Source: Acidobacteriota bacterium
GTDB lineage: Bacteria > Acidobacteriota > Terriglobia > Versatilivoradales > Versatilivoraceae
Assembly: GCA_022826755.1 (NCBI GenBank)
Contig: JAJDUG010000007.1
Coordinates: 50,954 to 114,953 of the forward strand
Direction: 5' to 3'
Length of the DNA: 64,000 nt
Of the stretch, positions 44,454 through 53,611 are shown piece after piece. Each line of letters begins with the position of its first letter. The stretch's first letter is position 1. Below the pieces are notes generated by a model. The model was not told the DNA's origin and searched no databases. It saw only the letters and a program-made list of their open reading frames with translations. The position numbers were made by a program, and so were the translations under genes.

Positions 44454-45089
44454 TCACGATTGCCCTGGACTCAACTCCCCCGCCTGCTCCAGGTCCGCGG
44501 GAGTGTTGAGGTTGGTGAAGACCCTGCGGTCCAGTCCCAGACGCTGGAGATCAGCCTCCGTGAGGTAGTGGGTCCGCAACTCGGGAAACAGGTCGGAAAG
44601 CTTGAACCTGTGGCTCTCGAAGTTGGCTTTAACCGCCGGAAGGCAGGAGCGATTGTAGACGGCGCACAGGGGTTCCAGCTTGCCGTCGTCCAGCCGCATC
44701 AGGACGGCGTCGGCCAGGGCGGCCCTTTCCAGCAGCAGCTTCAGGAAGGGCCCCTGCATCAAGGGCATGTCGCAGGCGAGAAAGAGGTTGACCTCCGTCC
44801 CCGAACGCTCCAGGCCGGTGTAGATGGCGCTGAGAGGACCGCGGGAGGAAACCACGTCGGGGAGCACGGGTACGCCCAGGAAGTGGTAATTCTCCTTGGG
44901 GCCGATGATCACGACTCGCTCGGTCAATGCCTGCAGGAGACTCACGGCCGACTGGATCAGGGGCCGCCCCCCAATCTCGAGCAGGGCCTTGTCCCGGCCC
45001 ATACGGGTGCTTTGGCCTCCTGCCAGGACATGCCCCGTGAAGGGAACCGGGGACTCCACGTTTTTCGATTGGCCCCGTTGTTGTTCCAT
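44454..45089 (-). CDS. mobA: Molybdenum cofactor guanylyltransferase MobA
   Basis: A 211-residue nucleotidyltransferase. HVLAGGQSTRMGRDKALLEIGGRPLI is the GTP-binding signature; CDMPLMQ carries the metal Asp. It joins GMP to molybdopterin to make the MGD cofactor of DMSO-reductase-type enzymes. No molybdoenzyme is encoded in the window. The long N-terminal 18 residues are unconserved. Confidence 0.88.
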   Translation of the reverse strand: MEQQRGQSKNVESPVPFTGHVLAGGQSTRMGRDKALLEIGGRPLIQSAVSLLQALTERVVIIGPKENYHFLGVPVLPDVVSSRGPLSAIYTGLERSGTEVNLFLACDMPLMQGPFLKLLLERAALADAVLMRLDDGKLEPLCAVYNRSCLPAVKANFESHRFKLSDLFPELRTHYLTEADLQRLGLDRRVFTNLNTPADLEQAGELSPGQS

Positions 45090-45271
45090 TGCCTCCCACC
45101 GTTGCTTGAATTAGCTTGGCCTTAGTTACCACAACCGCGGGGAAGTTGCACCCTGAATGATCGGCGCCGCCACCAGGCGTGGGGCAGGTGCGATTGCCGG
45201 AACCTGTTGTCAGGGAACGCCCTGAGGACCGACCTTGCCTTCCGGTTGCGGCCGCCGCCTCGGCAGGGTTC

Positions 45272-45280
45272 TGCTATAAT
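45272..45280 (+). promoter_or_regulatory. Extended -10 promoter for the S55 gene
   Basis: TGCTATAAT at 45272-45280, identical to the rpsA element, 84 bp before the chosen start codon; no clear -35. Confidence 0.45.
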
Positions 45281-45363
45281 TCCGCGCCTGGACCTGGGGC
45301 GGAGACATCCCCTTCGGCCTCACGGGTTCAATTGTGCTCCGGAAGGAAAGACCCAAGGGTTCC

Positions 45364-47292
45364 ATGCAATCTCTCCCTCTACAACGGTTCAAGCCGGCCG
45401 TCCGGTCCGGGTGGATCTGGAGGCGCAGCCTCGCGGGCGCGGTCCTGCCGCTTCTGTTCACCCTCTCCCTGCATGCAGAGCCTGCCGCAGAAGACCGTAA
45501 CTTCATGCCCCTGGAGGAGGTCAAGCCGGGCATGAAGGGAATCGGAAAGACCGTCTTTCGGGGGACCGAGGTTGAAGAATTCGAGGCCGAGGTTCTGGGA
45601 GTCCTCAGGAACATCAGTCCCCGCCAGGATGCCATTCTGGCCCGGCTTTCCGGGGGTCCCCTGGAGAAGACCGGAGTGATGGGCGGCATGAGCGGGAGCC
45701 CGGTCTACGTCGACGGCCGGCTGATCGGGGCCGTCGCCTTCTCCTTTCCTTTCTCCAAGGAGGCGGTAGCGGGCGTCACTCCCATCGAGCAACTGGTCGA
45801 GACCTTCGAGCAGTCGGATGAGCCGGTTCGGGGCGACCCCATTGTGATCGAGGTCTCTTCGGTCGCTCCTTACCGTACGCTTGGGATTCGAGGCCCCGGG
45901 ATACTCTCCGACCCCAATCCCGGCACGGCTCCCGTCTTTGCCGTCTCCGAATCGATGGCCGCTACGGCTTCCCTCAAGCCCTTGGCCGGCCACTTGTTTC
46001 GCTATATCGATACGCCCCTGGTTCTGTCGGGAGTGGCGGCCGAAGCAGCCGGCGTTCTGGGAGGAGCCTTGGCGCCTTACGGGGTGAGGGTGTTGCAAGG
46101 CGGAGGATCGGATTCAGGGGCGGCCGGCGGGGAGTTGGCTGACGGGTCCGACGTCGTCCCCGGCTCGTCGATCGCCGTCCAGTTGATGAGAGGAGATCTG
46201 GGGTTCGGAGCCAGCGCTTCCGGGACGGTGACTCACCGCGAGGGGGACAAGATCTATGCGTTCGGACATCCCTGGTTCTCTTTGGGTCCCGTCGATCTAC
46301 CGGTTTCCAAGGCCCAGGTGGTGTCGCTGCTCCCCAACCTGAACAGCTCCTTCAAGATCGCGGTGCCGACCGACCTGGTAGGGTCCATCACGCAGGACCG
46401 GTCGCAAGGTCTGTTCGGGACCATCGGCCTGGCCCCCAGGCTGATTCCGCTGGTCATCAACCTCACCTCGAGCCGGAACACCTCCCGTACCTTCAGGTTC
46501 GAGCTGGTCAACGACCGTCTCCTGACGCCTTTTCTGACCAACTTCACCGTTTTCAGCACCATTGTTTCCCAGGAAAGGGCGCTGGGAGAATCAACCCTGC
46601 AGGTCCAGGGCAGGATCCGCCTCAAGGACCGTCCCGATGTGCGTGTCGAGAACCTCTTTTCCGGAGACACCAACTCCCAACTGTTCGCCTCCATGGCGGT
46701 GGGGCGGCCGCTCAGCTACATTCTGGGAAGCGGCTTCGAGGGGGTCGACATTGAGGAGATCTCCGTCGACATCACCTCCAGCGACGAAAAGAGGACCGGT
46801 CGCCTGGAGCGGGTCTGGCCCAACCGGGAATCGGTCAAACCCGGAGAGATCGTGATGCTGTCGGTGGTCTTTCGCAAGCCCAACGGCGAGCAATACGAGG
46901 AAAAGATTCCGCTTCCGGTTCCCGGGGACATTGCCGAGGGAAGGCTGCTGGCCACGGTTGCCGACGGCGCCACCATGACCACGGCCGAAAACCAGCTTGT
47001 GGGCAGGAGGTTCGTTCCCCGCGACCTCGACCACCTGATCCGGGCCATCAACAATCTGCGCAAGAACGATCGGGTCTATGTCCGATTGCAGCGGCCGGAA
47101 CCCGCGATCCTGCTCCACGGAGAGGAATTTTCCCGCCTTCCGCCGTCGTTTCGACAGGTGTTGATCTCGTCCAGAAGCGCCAGCAGCAGCCTGACGGTGA
47201 TGGGCGCCTCCAACCTCTATGAGTTCGAGCTGCCGTCCCTGCCCTTCGTGGTCCAGGGCCGCCGCACCCTGACACTCAAGGTGGTCCATTGA
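45364..47292 (+). CDS. Secreted SpoIVB-type (peptidase S55) domain protein
   Basis: A 642-residue protein with an N-terminal signal sequence (WIWRRSLAGAVLPLLFTLSLHAEP). The N-terminal third contains the S55 domain: GMKGIGKTVF at about residue 55, then VMGGMSGSPVYVDGRLIGAVAFS with the nucleophile serine in GMSGSP. In Bacillus SpoIVB this domain self-cleaves and signals across a septum; in Gram-negatives the role is unknown. The remaining 400 residues are beta-rich (HREGDKIYAFGHPW is the second half of the S55 domain), then Ig-like. It probably acts in the periplasm. GTG 45334 is an alternative start. The propeller gene 71 bp downstream is likely its partner. Confidence 0.75.
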   Translation: MQSLPLQRFKPAVRSGWIWRRSLAGAVLPLLFTLSLHAEPAAEDRNFMPLEEVKPGMKGIGKTVFRGTEVEEFEAEVLGVLRNISPRQDAILARLSGGPLEKTGVMGGMSGSPVYVDGRLIGAVAFSFPFSKEAVAGVTPIEQLVETFEQSDEPVRGDPIVIEVSSVAPYRTLGIRGPGILSDPNPGTAPVFAVSESMAATASLKPLAGHLFRYIDTPLVLSGVAAEAAGVLGGALAPYGVRVLQGGGSDSGAAGGELADGSDVVPGSSIAVQLMRGDLGFGASASGTVTHREGDKIYAFGHPWFSLGPVDLPVSKAQVVSLLPNLNSSFKIAVPTDLVGSITQDRSQGLFGTIGLAPRLIPLVINLTSSRNTSRTFRFELVNDRLLTPFLTNFTVFSTIVSQERALGESTLQVQGRIRLKDRPDVRVENLFSGDTNSQLFASMAVGRPLSYILGSGFEGVDIEEISVDITSSDEKRTGRLERVWPNRESVKPGEIVMLSVVFRKPNGEQYEEKIPLPVPGDIAEGRLLATVADGATMTTAENQLVGRRFVPRDLDHLIRAINNLRKNDRVYVRLQRPEPAILLHGEEFSRLPPSFRQVLISSRSASSSLTVMGASNLYEFELPSLPFVVQGRRTLTLKVVH

Positions 47293-47362
47293 GGGCAGGG
47301 CTTTCCCGACCCGGGGCTGCCGCCAATCCGGGGACGCCCTTCAGTGCGGAAATGGAGTCTGA

Positions 47363-49594
47363 ATGAAAACGAAATTCCGGATGGTCTGCCTGGGCATTCT
47401 GCCGCTGCTCTGCTGGCCGGCCCTGGCCGTCGATCCACGGTTCTGGACGACCTCTTCCTTTAGCGACTTTTCCAAGGGCAGGCTTCAAGGCCTGTCTCTG
47501 CGGCAGGACGGAACGCTGGCGCTGGCCCGCCAATTCGACTCGGTGCTGGATTCGGATCAAGCGCTCATCTGGTCGGCTGTCTACGACGGCAGCCGCCATC
47601 TCTACGTGGCAACCGGGCACGACGGGAAGGTCTTCAGGATCGACGAATCCGGCAAGTCGTCGCTCTTCTTCGACTCCGCCGAGCTGGACGTTCTGGCGTT
47701 GGCGCTGGACGCCCGGCAAAACCTCTACGCGGCCACCTCTCCCAACGGCAAGGTCTACAGGATTTCGTCCGAAGGGGAAGCCTCGGTCTTTTTCGACCCG
47801 GACGACCGCTTTATCTGGGACCTGGCGTTCGGCCCGGACGGCACCCTCTTCGTGGCCACCGGAAGCAAGGGAAGGGTGTTCAGGGTCAGCCCGGAGGGAG
47901 AGGCGCGGGAGCTGTACGACACGGGCCAGACCAACGTCATCTGCCTGGCGGTCGACACTGAGAATCACCTGCTGGCCGGCAGCGATCCGAAGGGCTACGT
48001 CTACCGCATCTCACCCGACGGCAAGGGCTTCGTTCTGTTCGACACCGGAATGAACGAGGTGCACGACATTCAGGTCAATTCAGAGGGCGAGGTGTATCTG
48101 ATTGCGGTCAACGGAAGTCCCGGGTCCCAGGCGCCGGCTGTCGCGGTGCCGGCCAAGTCCGTTGCTGCCGCACCGACCGTCACCGTGGCGCTGTCGCTTT
48201 CCGATGTATCCAAGGGCGAAACCCTCACCACGCCCGCTCCCGCTACCGTGGTTGCGAGTCCGTCCGCGACCGGCGGGGGCAAGTTGAAGAGTCGATTACA
48301 CCGGATCGGCAAGGACCGTGCGGTGGAGACGCTCTGGTCTTCAAACACCGAGACGGCGTACGGGTTGTACCTGGACAAGGGCGGAAACGTCCTTTTCTCC
48401 AGCGGCGACAAAGGGAAGATTTACTCCCTGTCCTCCAAGAAGGAGCTGACCCTCCTGATCGAAACCAACGAAGAACAGACCACCCGCCTGGTCCCCGCCG
48501 GTGACGGACTGGTGGCCTGCACCAGCAATCTTGCCAAAATCTATCGCCTCAGGAACCGGCTCAACTCCAAGGGCACCTTCGAGTCGGAAGTCCGGGACTC
48601 CACGGTGGTCTCCCGATGGGGCAGTGTGAGTTGGCAGGCCAAGGTGCCCAAGGGCGCCAGTCTGGACATCTACACTCGCAGCGGCAATACCCGGCGACCC
48701 GATCGGACCTGGAGCGACTGGTCCAGGCCCTATACCCAAGCGGATGGGGAGAGGGTCGAGAGTCCCCCGGCCCGCTACATTCAGTACAAGGCCGTGTTGG
48801 AGACCGCCAACCAGGCTTCCCCCGAGCTGAGTCGAGTCGTCATTCCCTATCTCCAGCAGAACCTGGCTCCGGAGGTCAAGTCCATCCGGATCCTGCCTCA
48901 AGGAGTGGCCTTTCTGAAGAACGAAGCTCTGTCATCCAATCCGCGTCCGGTCTCTCCCGCAGACCGGGAGGCCGCCGATATTTCGGGTGCGGCCAAGGCC
49001 ATTCCCGAGCCCATCGCCGCTTCCGGTCGGCCGCGGCGGGCCTTCCAGAGGGGATCGCGGTCCTTCACCTGGAGTGCCTCGGACCCCAACGGGGACGAGT
49101 TGGGATTCACCATTCATTATCGGGGGGAGGGGGAGTCGAACTGGAAGCCGCTGGTGCGGGACCACCCCCGCCGGGACTACACGCTGCAATCGGGAGCCCT
49201 TCCCGACGGCTCTTATCGACTCAGGATAACGGCCAGCGACTCGCCCTCCAACCCCGACCCCAGGGCCAGGTCCGGAGAATTGGTCAGCGCGCCCTTCATC
49301 ATCGACAACTCGCCGCCGTCGATCGAGATTCTGTCCAGGACGGTTCGGGAAGGCGTGGCGACGGTGCGTTTCCGGGTGGAGGACCGCGTTTCCGGCCTGC
49401 GCAGGGCCGATGTCTCCACCGACGGCGGCAAGTGGAAGGCCGTCTACTCGACCGACGGCATCATCGATTCCAGGACGGAGGAGTTCCGGGTCAGCACCAA
49501 GACCCTCGAGAAAGGCGAGCACGTGGTGTCTCTGCGGGTCTACGATGCCGCGGGCAACCTGGGCCTGGGAAAGGCCACCCTCGAGGTTCCGTAG
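47363..49594 (+). CDS. Secreted beta-propeller protein with C-terminal Ig-like domains
   Basis: A 743-residue protein with a signal peptide (MKTKFRMVCLGILPLLCWPALA). Residues 60-240 hold repeated blades: YVATGHDGKVFRID, YAATSPNGKVYRIS, FVATGSKGRVFRVS and LAGSDPKGYVYRIS, a WD40/SMP30-like propeller. The C-terminal part has fibronectin/Ig-like strands (FTWSASDPNGDEL and RLRITASDSPSNPDPR). It follows the S55 gene closely. Similar pairs recur in Acidobacteria; function unknown. An envelope-surface role is inferred. Confidence 0.75.
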   Translation: MKTKFRMVCLGILPLLCWPALAVDPRFWTTSSFSDFSKGRLQGLSLRQDGTLALARQFDSVLDSDQALIWSAVYDGSRHLYVATGHDGKVFRIDESGKSSLFFDSAELDVLALALDARQNLYAATSPNGKVYRISSEGEASVFFDPDDRFIWDLAFGPDGTLFVATGSKGRVFRVSPEGEARELYDTGQTNVICLAVDTENHLLAGSDPKGYVYRISPDGKGFVLFDTGMNEVHDIQVNSEGEVYLIAVNGSPGSQAPAVAVPAKSVAAAPTVTVALSLSDVSKGETLTTPAPATVVASPSATGGGKLKSRLHRIGKDRAVETLWSSNTETAYGLYLDKGGNVLFSSGDKGKIYSLSSKKELTLLIETNEEQTTRLVPAGDGLVACTSNLAKIYRLRNRLNSKGTFESEVRDSTVVSRWGSVSWQAKVPKGASLDIYTRSGNTRRPDRTWSDWSRPYTQADGERVESPPARYIQYKAVLETANQASPELSRVVIPYLQQNLAPEVKSIRILPQGVAFLKNEALSSNPRPVSPADREAADISGAAKAIPEPIAASGRPRRAFQRGSRSFTWSASDPNGDELGFTIHYRGEGESNWKPLVRDHPRRDYTLQSGALPDGSYRLRITASDSPSNPDPRARSGELVSAPFIIDNSPPSIEILSRTVREGVATVRFRVEDRVSGLRRADVSTDGGKWKAVYSTDGIIDSRTEEFRVSTKTLEKGEHVVSLRVYDAAGNLGLGKATLEVP

Positions 49595-49622
49595 GCGCCC
49601 TCCCTCCCGGTTGGCGGATATG

Positions 49623-49868
49623 GGCCCGCATTTCTCACCAGGTCGCTGAATACATGGTGAAAAGCAGTTGTTCTTCAGTACGTTGATTGGGGCCATTGAA
49701 GGGAATTGAGGCTAGAGAGGGCGCTGGGCGCGCCCTGGCTTGTCCTTTTCCCCTCAGCGCGCACATGCTCCCTCGACCGTAGAAACCGCTACGCTCTTCG
49801 GTCACGAGCACGCGCTGAGGGGAAAATTACGGCGCCATGATCACGCCCCCTGGTGAGAAATGCGGGCC
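49623..49868. mobile_element. MITE-like nested inverted-repeat element
   Basis: 246 bp with perfect 20-bp terminal inverted repeats, 49623-49642 (GGCCCGCATTTCTCACCAGG) and its complement at 49849-49868. A second, nested perfect 16-bp inverted repeat (TTTTCCCCTCAGCGCG at 49746-49761, its complement at 49811-49826) surrounds a central hairpin (GACCGTAG ... CTACG ... CGGTC). No coding sequence inside. It fills the gap between the propeller gene and trmL; the right end is five bases from the trmL start, so the element now supplies its leader. No target-site duplication is clear. Confidence 0.65.
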
Positions 49869-49873
49869 AGCCA

Positions 49874-50326
49874 ATGCATGTAGTCCTGGTGGAGCCGGAG
49901 ATTCCTCAGAACACGGGAAACATCGGCCGGCTCTGCGTCCTCACCCAGTGCCGGCTCCACCTGGTGGGTCCCCTGGGATTCTCGCTCTCGGACCAACACT
50001 TGAAACGGGCCGGGTTGGACTACTGGCCGTTCCTCGAGGTAACGCGCCACGACTCCCTGGCGGAGTTGCAGGAAAAGGCTCCCGGCGCCCGCTTCTACTA
50101 TCTTTCCAGCAAGGCCACCCGCCTCTACACCGAGGCCAGCTACCGCTGGGAGGACTACCTGGTGTTTGGGTGCGAGACCCGGGGATTGCCGCGGGAGCTG
50201 ATCGAGAGTCAGCCGCAACAGTCACTCAAGATTCCGATGTGGGGAGAGAAGGCGCGCAGCCTCAATTTGAGCAACGCCGTCGCCGTCGTCGTCTACGAAG
50301 CACTGCGACAGATCAGGAAACTCTGA
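49874..50326 (+). CDS. trmL: tRNA (cytidine/uridine-2'-O-)-methyltransferase TrmL
   Basis: A 150-residue SPOUT methyltransferase. VVLVEPEIPQNTGNIGRLCV, KRAGLDYWPF, VFGCETRGLP and the knot SLNLSNAVAVVVYEALRQ are the full set of TrmL motifs. It methylates the ribose at the wobble position of tRNA-Leu. ATG 49874 matches the E. coli start; an upstream GTG at 49853 lies in the inverted repeat. Confidence 0.93.
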   Translation: MHVVLVEPEIPQNTGNIGRLCVLTQCRLHLVGPLGFSLSDQHLKRAGLDYWPFLEVTRHDSLAELQEKAPGARFYYLSSKATRLYTEASYRWEDYLVFGCETRGLPRELIESQPQQSLKIPMWGEKARSLNLSNAVAVVVYEALRQIRKL

Positions 50327-50354
50327 ATGTTGGCGATTGGGTGAGGAGGGCGGG

Positions 50355-51116
50355 CTAATATTCCTTGACGCTGACCACGATTCCCTCGTGGAACTCCACG
50401 AAAATCACCTTGTAGGGCCTCTCCCCGTAAATCCACTCCTCCACCACCGTTTCTCCCTTGGTTTCCCACACCCTCCGCAGCGGCTGGCCCATTGAAGCCA
50501 GCACCGTGTCCTTGTCCATGCCCACCGCCGCCCTCTTGTTGCGAATGGCTTCCTTGAACTCTTCGGGTTGGGCTTCCATGAAGCTCTTGGTCGAGCTCTT
50601 CTTGCTGAAATCCAGCACCGTGGAGAGGATGGACTTGACTTCCTCGGGTTTCAGGTCGGGAACGAACTCATCGAACTTGATGGTGACGTAGGAGCCCTTG
50701 GGGTTGGAGGCATCCGAGGGTCTGGCCAGCGGTGTCACCGAGGTTGCCGTGCCCGCGTAGATCCGCTCCAGAATGCGCCTCTTCAACTTTCTGCCGCCGC
50801 CGTTGAGCTCGAAGCGCAGTTTCTTCTTGTCGAAGCTGATCTTGGTGATCTGGACCCTGATGCCGGCAGTGATGAACTGGCCGCTGCGAAGCAGGGACAT
50901 TTCGTGTTTTTCCCAGTCGAACTCGCCGGTGTCGTCTACGGTCAGCCCCTTTTTGTTGATGGGAAGAGAGACTTTCAGCGTGGCGTACTCGCTGGAGAGC
51001 GCCCGAACCAGGTCGCGGCGAGCCGGCGTGTCGAGTTGGGAGGACTCGTCCTCGGCTATTGCGAGTTGGGGGAGAAGGGCGAGGGCGAGAAGAGCGATGC
51101 CGAACTGCCTCATCAT
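50355..51116 (-). CDS. Secreted protein with a C-terminal BamE/SmpA-like domain
   Basis: A 253-residue protein with a signal peptide (MRQFGIALLALALLPQLAIAED). Residues 25-160 are beta-rich and unfamiliar. The C-terminal region, AAVGMDKDTVLASMGQPLRRVWETKG then EEWIYGERPYKVIFVEF, follows the BamE/OmlA pattern (G-M-x-x-x-x-V-x-x-x-x-G-x-P). That fold is a periplasmic scaffold. No lipobox cysteine. Start may be ATG 51116 or 51113. Divergent from nothing; it is convergent with trmL. Confidence 0.6.
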   Translation of the reverse strand: MMRQFGIALLALALLPQLAIAEDESSQLDTPARRDLVRALSSEYATLKVSLPINKKGLTVDDTGEFDWEKHEMSLLRSGQFITAGIRVQITKISFDKKKLRFELNGGGRKLKRRILERIYAGTATSVTPLARPSDASNPKGSYVTIKFDEFVPDLKPEEVKSILSTVLDFSKKSSTKSFMEAQPEEFKEAIRNKRAAVGMDKDTVLASMGQPLRRVWETKGETVVEEWIYGERPYKVIFVEFHEGIVVSVKEY

Positions 51117-51216
51117 GGGGATCACCCGGGTAAGAAATGGGCTAGCTGATTCTTCTGATTAAATTATAAGAGAGATGCTCGGGGCGGCGCAAGCGGCTTG
51201 GTTGCCCCGCTCGCTG

Positions 51217-52245
51217 TCAGAACTTCCAATGGTCCCCGAAATGGGTCCGGGCATTGGCCAGGACGGCCTCGAACAGGTCGGAGCGGCCCGGGGCCGGAAC
51301 GGGTCCCGGATGCCCGCAAATCTGGTCCAACACCTGCAGCACGCTTTCCTGCAATCCCTCGAGGTGGTAGCCGCCCTCCAGGACCAGGACCATCCTTCCC
51401 TCACAGACCGTGTCCGCCAGGATTTTGAGTTGGCGGGCCATGGAGGCGAATCCGGCCGGGGTGACCCGCATGCCGGCCAGGGGATCTTCCATGTAGGCGT
51501 CGAAGCCGGCCGACACCAGCATCAATTGGGGCTGGTAGGCCTTGGCGACCGGAAGGATGATCTTGTCGAAGAGCAGGCCGTAAGTACTGTCTCCGGTGCC
51601 GGCGGGCAGGGGGAAGTTGAGGGTGAAGCCCTTGCCCGAGGCGCTGCCGGTTTCCGGGAAGGCGCCGGTTCCGGGGAAAAGCGGATACTGATGGGTCGAG
51701 ATGAACAGCACGTCCCGGCGATGGTAGAAGGTCTCTTGAGTGCCGTTCCCGTGGTGAACATCGAAATCGACCACCAGGACCCGTTCCATCCCGAAGCGTT
51801 TGAGAGCGTAGGCGGCCCCCAGGGCCACGTTGCTGAAGAGGCAGAACCCCATGGCCCGTTCGGGTTCGGCGTGGTGCCCAGGGGGCCGCACAAAGGCAAA
51901 GCCGTTGTCGATCTCGCCCGACATCAGGGACTCGATCATCCGAAGGATCCCGCCCACCGCGTGGACAGCCACCTCGTAGCTGGCGTCACAGACGGCCGTG
52001 TCGGGATCCAGGTAGCTGAAGGCTTTAGCGGATGTGCGCTGAATGGCGCGAATGTGGCCGGCGGGGTGCACCAGGCGGAGTTCCGCCTCGGTGGCCGCTC
52101 TCAGGTCCAGGCGCTTGAGGTCCTCGAGGTGGGGGTAGGAGTCCAGCCCCCGCCGGATGGAGAGCAGGCGGTCCTTGCTCTCCGGGTGGCCGGGGCCGGT
52201 ATCGTGATTGAGGAACAGATCGTCCCAGAGAATTCCCGTCTTCAT
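51217..52245 (-). CDS. Histone deacetylase family protein (acetylpolyamine/acetoin-type)
   Basis: A 342-residue arginase/deacetylase-fold enzyme. Active-site residues are visible: PGHHAEPERAMGFCLF (two His), VDFDVHHGNGTQ (Asp, His zinc ligands), VSAGFDAYMEDP (Asp), LEGGYHLEGL (Gly-Gly-Tyr). Bacterial members remove acetyl groups from polyamines or small proteins; the substrate here is unknown. ATG 52245 chosen from family alignment. Confidence 0.88.
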   Translation of the reverse strand: MKTGILWDDLFLNHDTGPGHPESKDRLLSIRRGLDSYPHLEDLKRLDLRAATEAELRLVHPAGHIRAIQRTSAKAFSYLDPDTAVCDASYEVAVHAVGGILRMIESLMSGEIDNGFAFVRPPGHHAEPERAMGFCLFSNVALGAAYALKRFGMERVLVVDFDVHHGNGTQETFYHRRDVLFISTHQYPLFPGTGAFPETGSASGKGFTLNFPLPAGTGDSTYGLLFDKIILPVAKAYQPQLMLVSAGFDAYMEDPLAGMRVTPAGFASMARQLKILADTVCEGRMVLVLEGGYHLEGLQESVLQVLDQICGHPGPVPAPGRSDLFEAVLANARTHFGDHWKF

Positions 52246-52322
52246 GGGGTCAGGGTCCAACCGTGGCGGCCGGCGCAGGCAGCGGCAGTCCCGGAGCGTT
52301 GCGACCTGTCCGGAGATAGGGG

Positions 52323-53498
52323 CTATAGTCCTTCCTGAATCCAGCCGCCGCCCACCACCAACTCGTCCCGGTAGAAGACCACGGCCTGCCCCGGGGTCAC
52401 GGCCCGCTGAGGCTCGTCGAAGCGAACCTCCACCGATTCATCGTCCCGAGCCGACAGGGTGGCTTCGGCTGCCTGATGCCGGCTGCGAATCTGGGCCTGA
52501 ACCCGCAAGGGACGGGTCAACCTCTCGATGGAGATCCAGTTGACTCGGGAGGCGACCAGGCCGGACCGGAGCAGAGCGCTGTCCGGGCCCACCACCACCC
52601 GATTGTGGCGGGGGTCGGTCTCGATGACGTAGAGCCGCTCCCCGGCAGCCACTCCCAGTCCCCTCCGCTGGCCGACCGTGAAATGGTGGATCCCGGGGTG
52701 CTCCCCCAGCACTTCTCCCTGCCGGTTGACGATCGGACCCGATCCTCCGCCATCCGAGGGGTCCTGGTCCGGCCCGGAGTCCTGCTTCGAGCCGTTGGCT
52801 CCTCCGGCCGGCGCCTGTGTTCTTTCCAGGTACCTCTCCACGAACCGGCCCGTGTCCCTGGTGGGAATGAAGCAGATCTCCTGGCTTTCCGGCTTGTCGG
52901 CAATGGGCAGGCGATAGGATTCGGCCATGCCGCGCACCTCGGCCTTGGTGAGATCGCCCAGGGGGAAGAGCATGCGGCTCAACTGGGCCTGGGTGAGGTC
53001 GAACAGGAAAAAGGACTGGTCCTTGCTCCGGTCGACGGCGCGGAGAAGCTCGTAGCGGCCGGTCGCGCGGTTGTGGCGGATGCGGGCGTAATGGCCGGTG
53101 GCGATCCGGTCGGCGCCGATCTGGTTGGCCCGCGCCAGCAGCCGATCGAACTTCATGAGCGTGTTGCAGCGGGTGCAGGGTATGGGAGTCTCCCCGCTGA
53201 GGTAGCTCTCCACGAAGGGACGCACCACCTCCTGCTCGAAAGCCCTTTCGAAGTTCACCACGTAAAAGGGGATGCCGAGGAAGCGGGCCACTCGCCGGGC
53301 GTCATGGATATCGTCGAGGGAACAGCAGGTTCCGGAATTCTTGCGCTCCCAGGCCTCGTCGTCGCCGGTCTCCCGCCGGGTGTAGTCCCACAGCTGCATG
53401 GAGAGGCCGACCACCTCCCGGCCCTGATCCTTCAGCAGGGCCGCGGCGGTCGAGCTGTCCACCCCGCCGCTCATGGCAATGACAATTTTCTCTGACAT
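52323..53498 (-). CDS. mnmA: tRNA-specific 2-thiouridylase MnmA
   Basis: A 391-residue enzyme that puts sulfur on U34 of tRNA-Lys, -Glu and -Gln. P-loop MSGGVDSSTAA at the start, catalytic cysteines in PCTRCN and SQEICFIP, C-terminal beta-barrel. Unusual: a Gly/Ser/Asp-rich insertion (QAPAGGANGS, then GPDQDPSDGGGSG) before the conserved PIVNRQGEVLGEH, roughly 25 residues longer than normal. The cysteine desulfurase gene lies 113 bp upstream and would supply the persulfide. Confidence 0.93.
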   Translation of the reverse strand: MSEKIVIAMSGGVDSSTAAALLKDQGREVVGLSMQLWDYTRRETGDDEAWERKNSGTCCSLDDIHDARRVARFLGIPFYVVNFERAFEQEVVRPFVESYLSGETPIPCTRCNTLMKFDRLLARANQIGADRIATGHYARIRHNRATGRYELLRAVDRSKDQSFFLFDLTQAQLSRMLFPLGDLTKAEVRGMAESYRLPIADKPESQEICFIPTRDTGRFVERYLERTQAPAGGANGSKQDSGPDQDPSDGGGSGPIVNRQGEVLGEHPGIHHFTVGQRRGLGVAAGERLYVIETDPRHNRVVVGPDSALLRSGLVASRVNWISIERLTRPLRVQAQIRSRHQAAEATLSARDDESVEVRFDEPQRAVTPGQAVVFYRDELVVGGGWIQEGL

Positions 53499-53611
53499 CT
53501 TGGCCACCACTCACTGGGACCCGGCGCCGTTTCGAAATCCTTGCGTGCGATTGGGATGATGGGGAAACGGTCGTCCCCGCCCGGCAGAACCCAGCCCTGC
53601 AGGGGGTGGGT

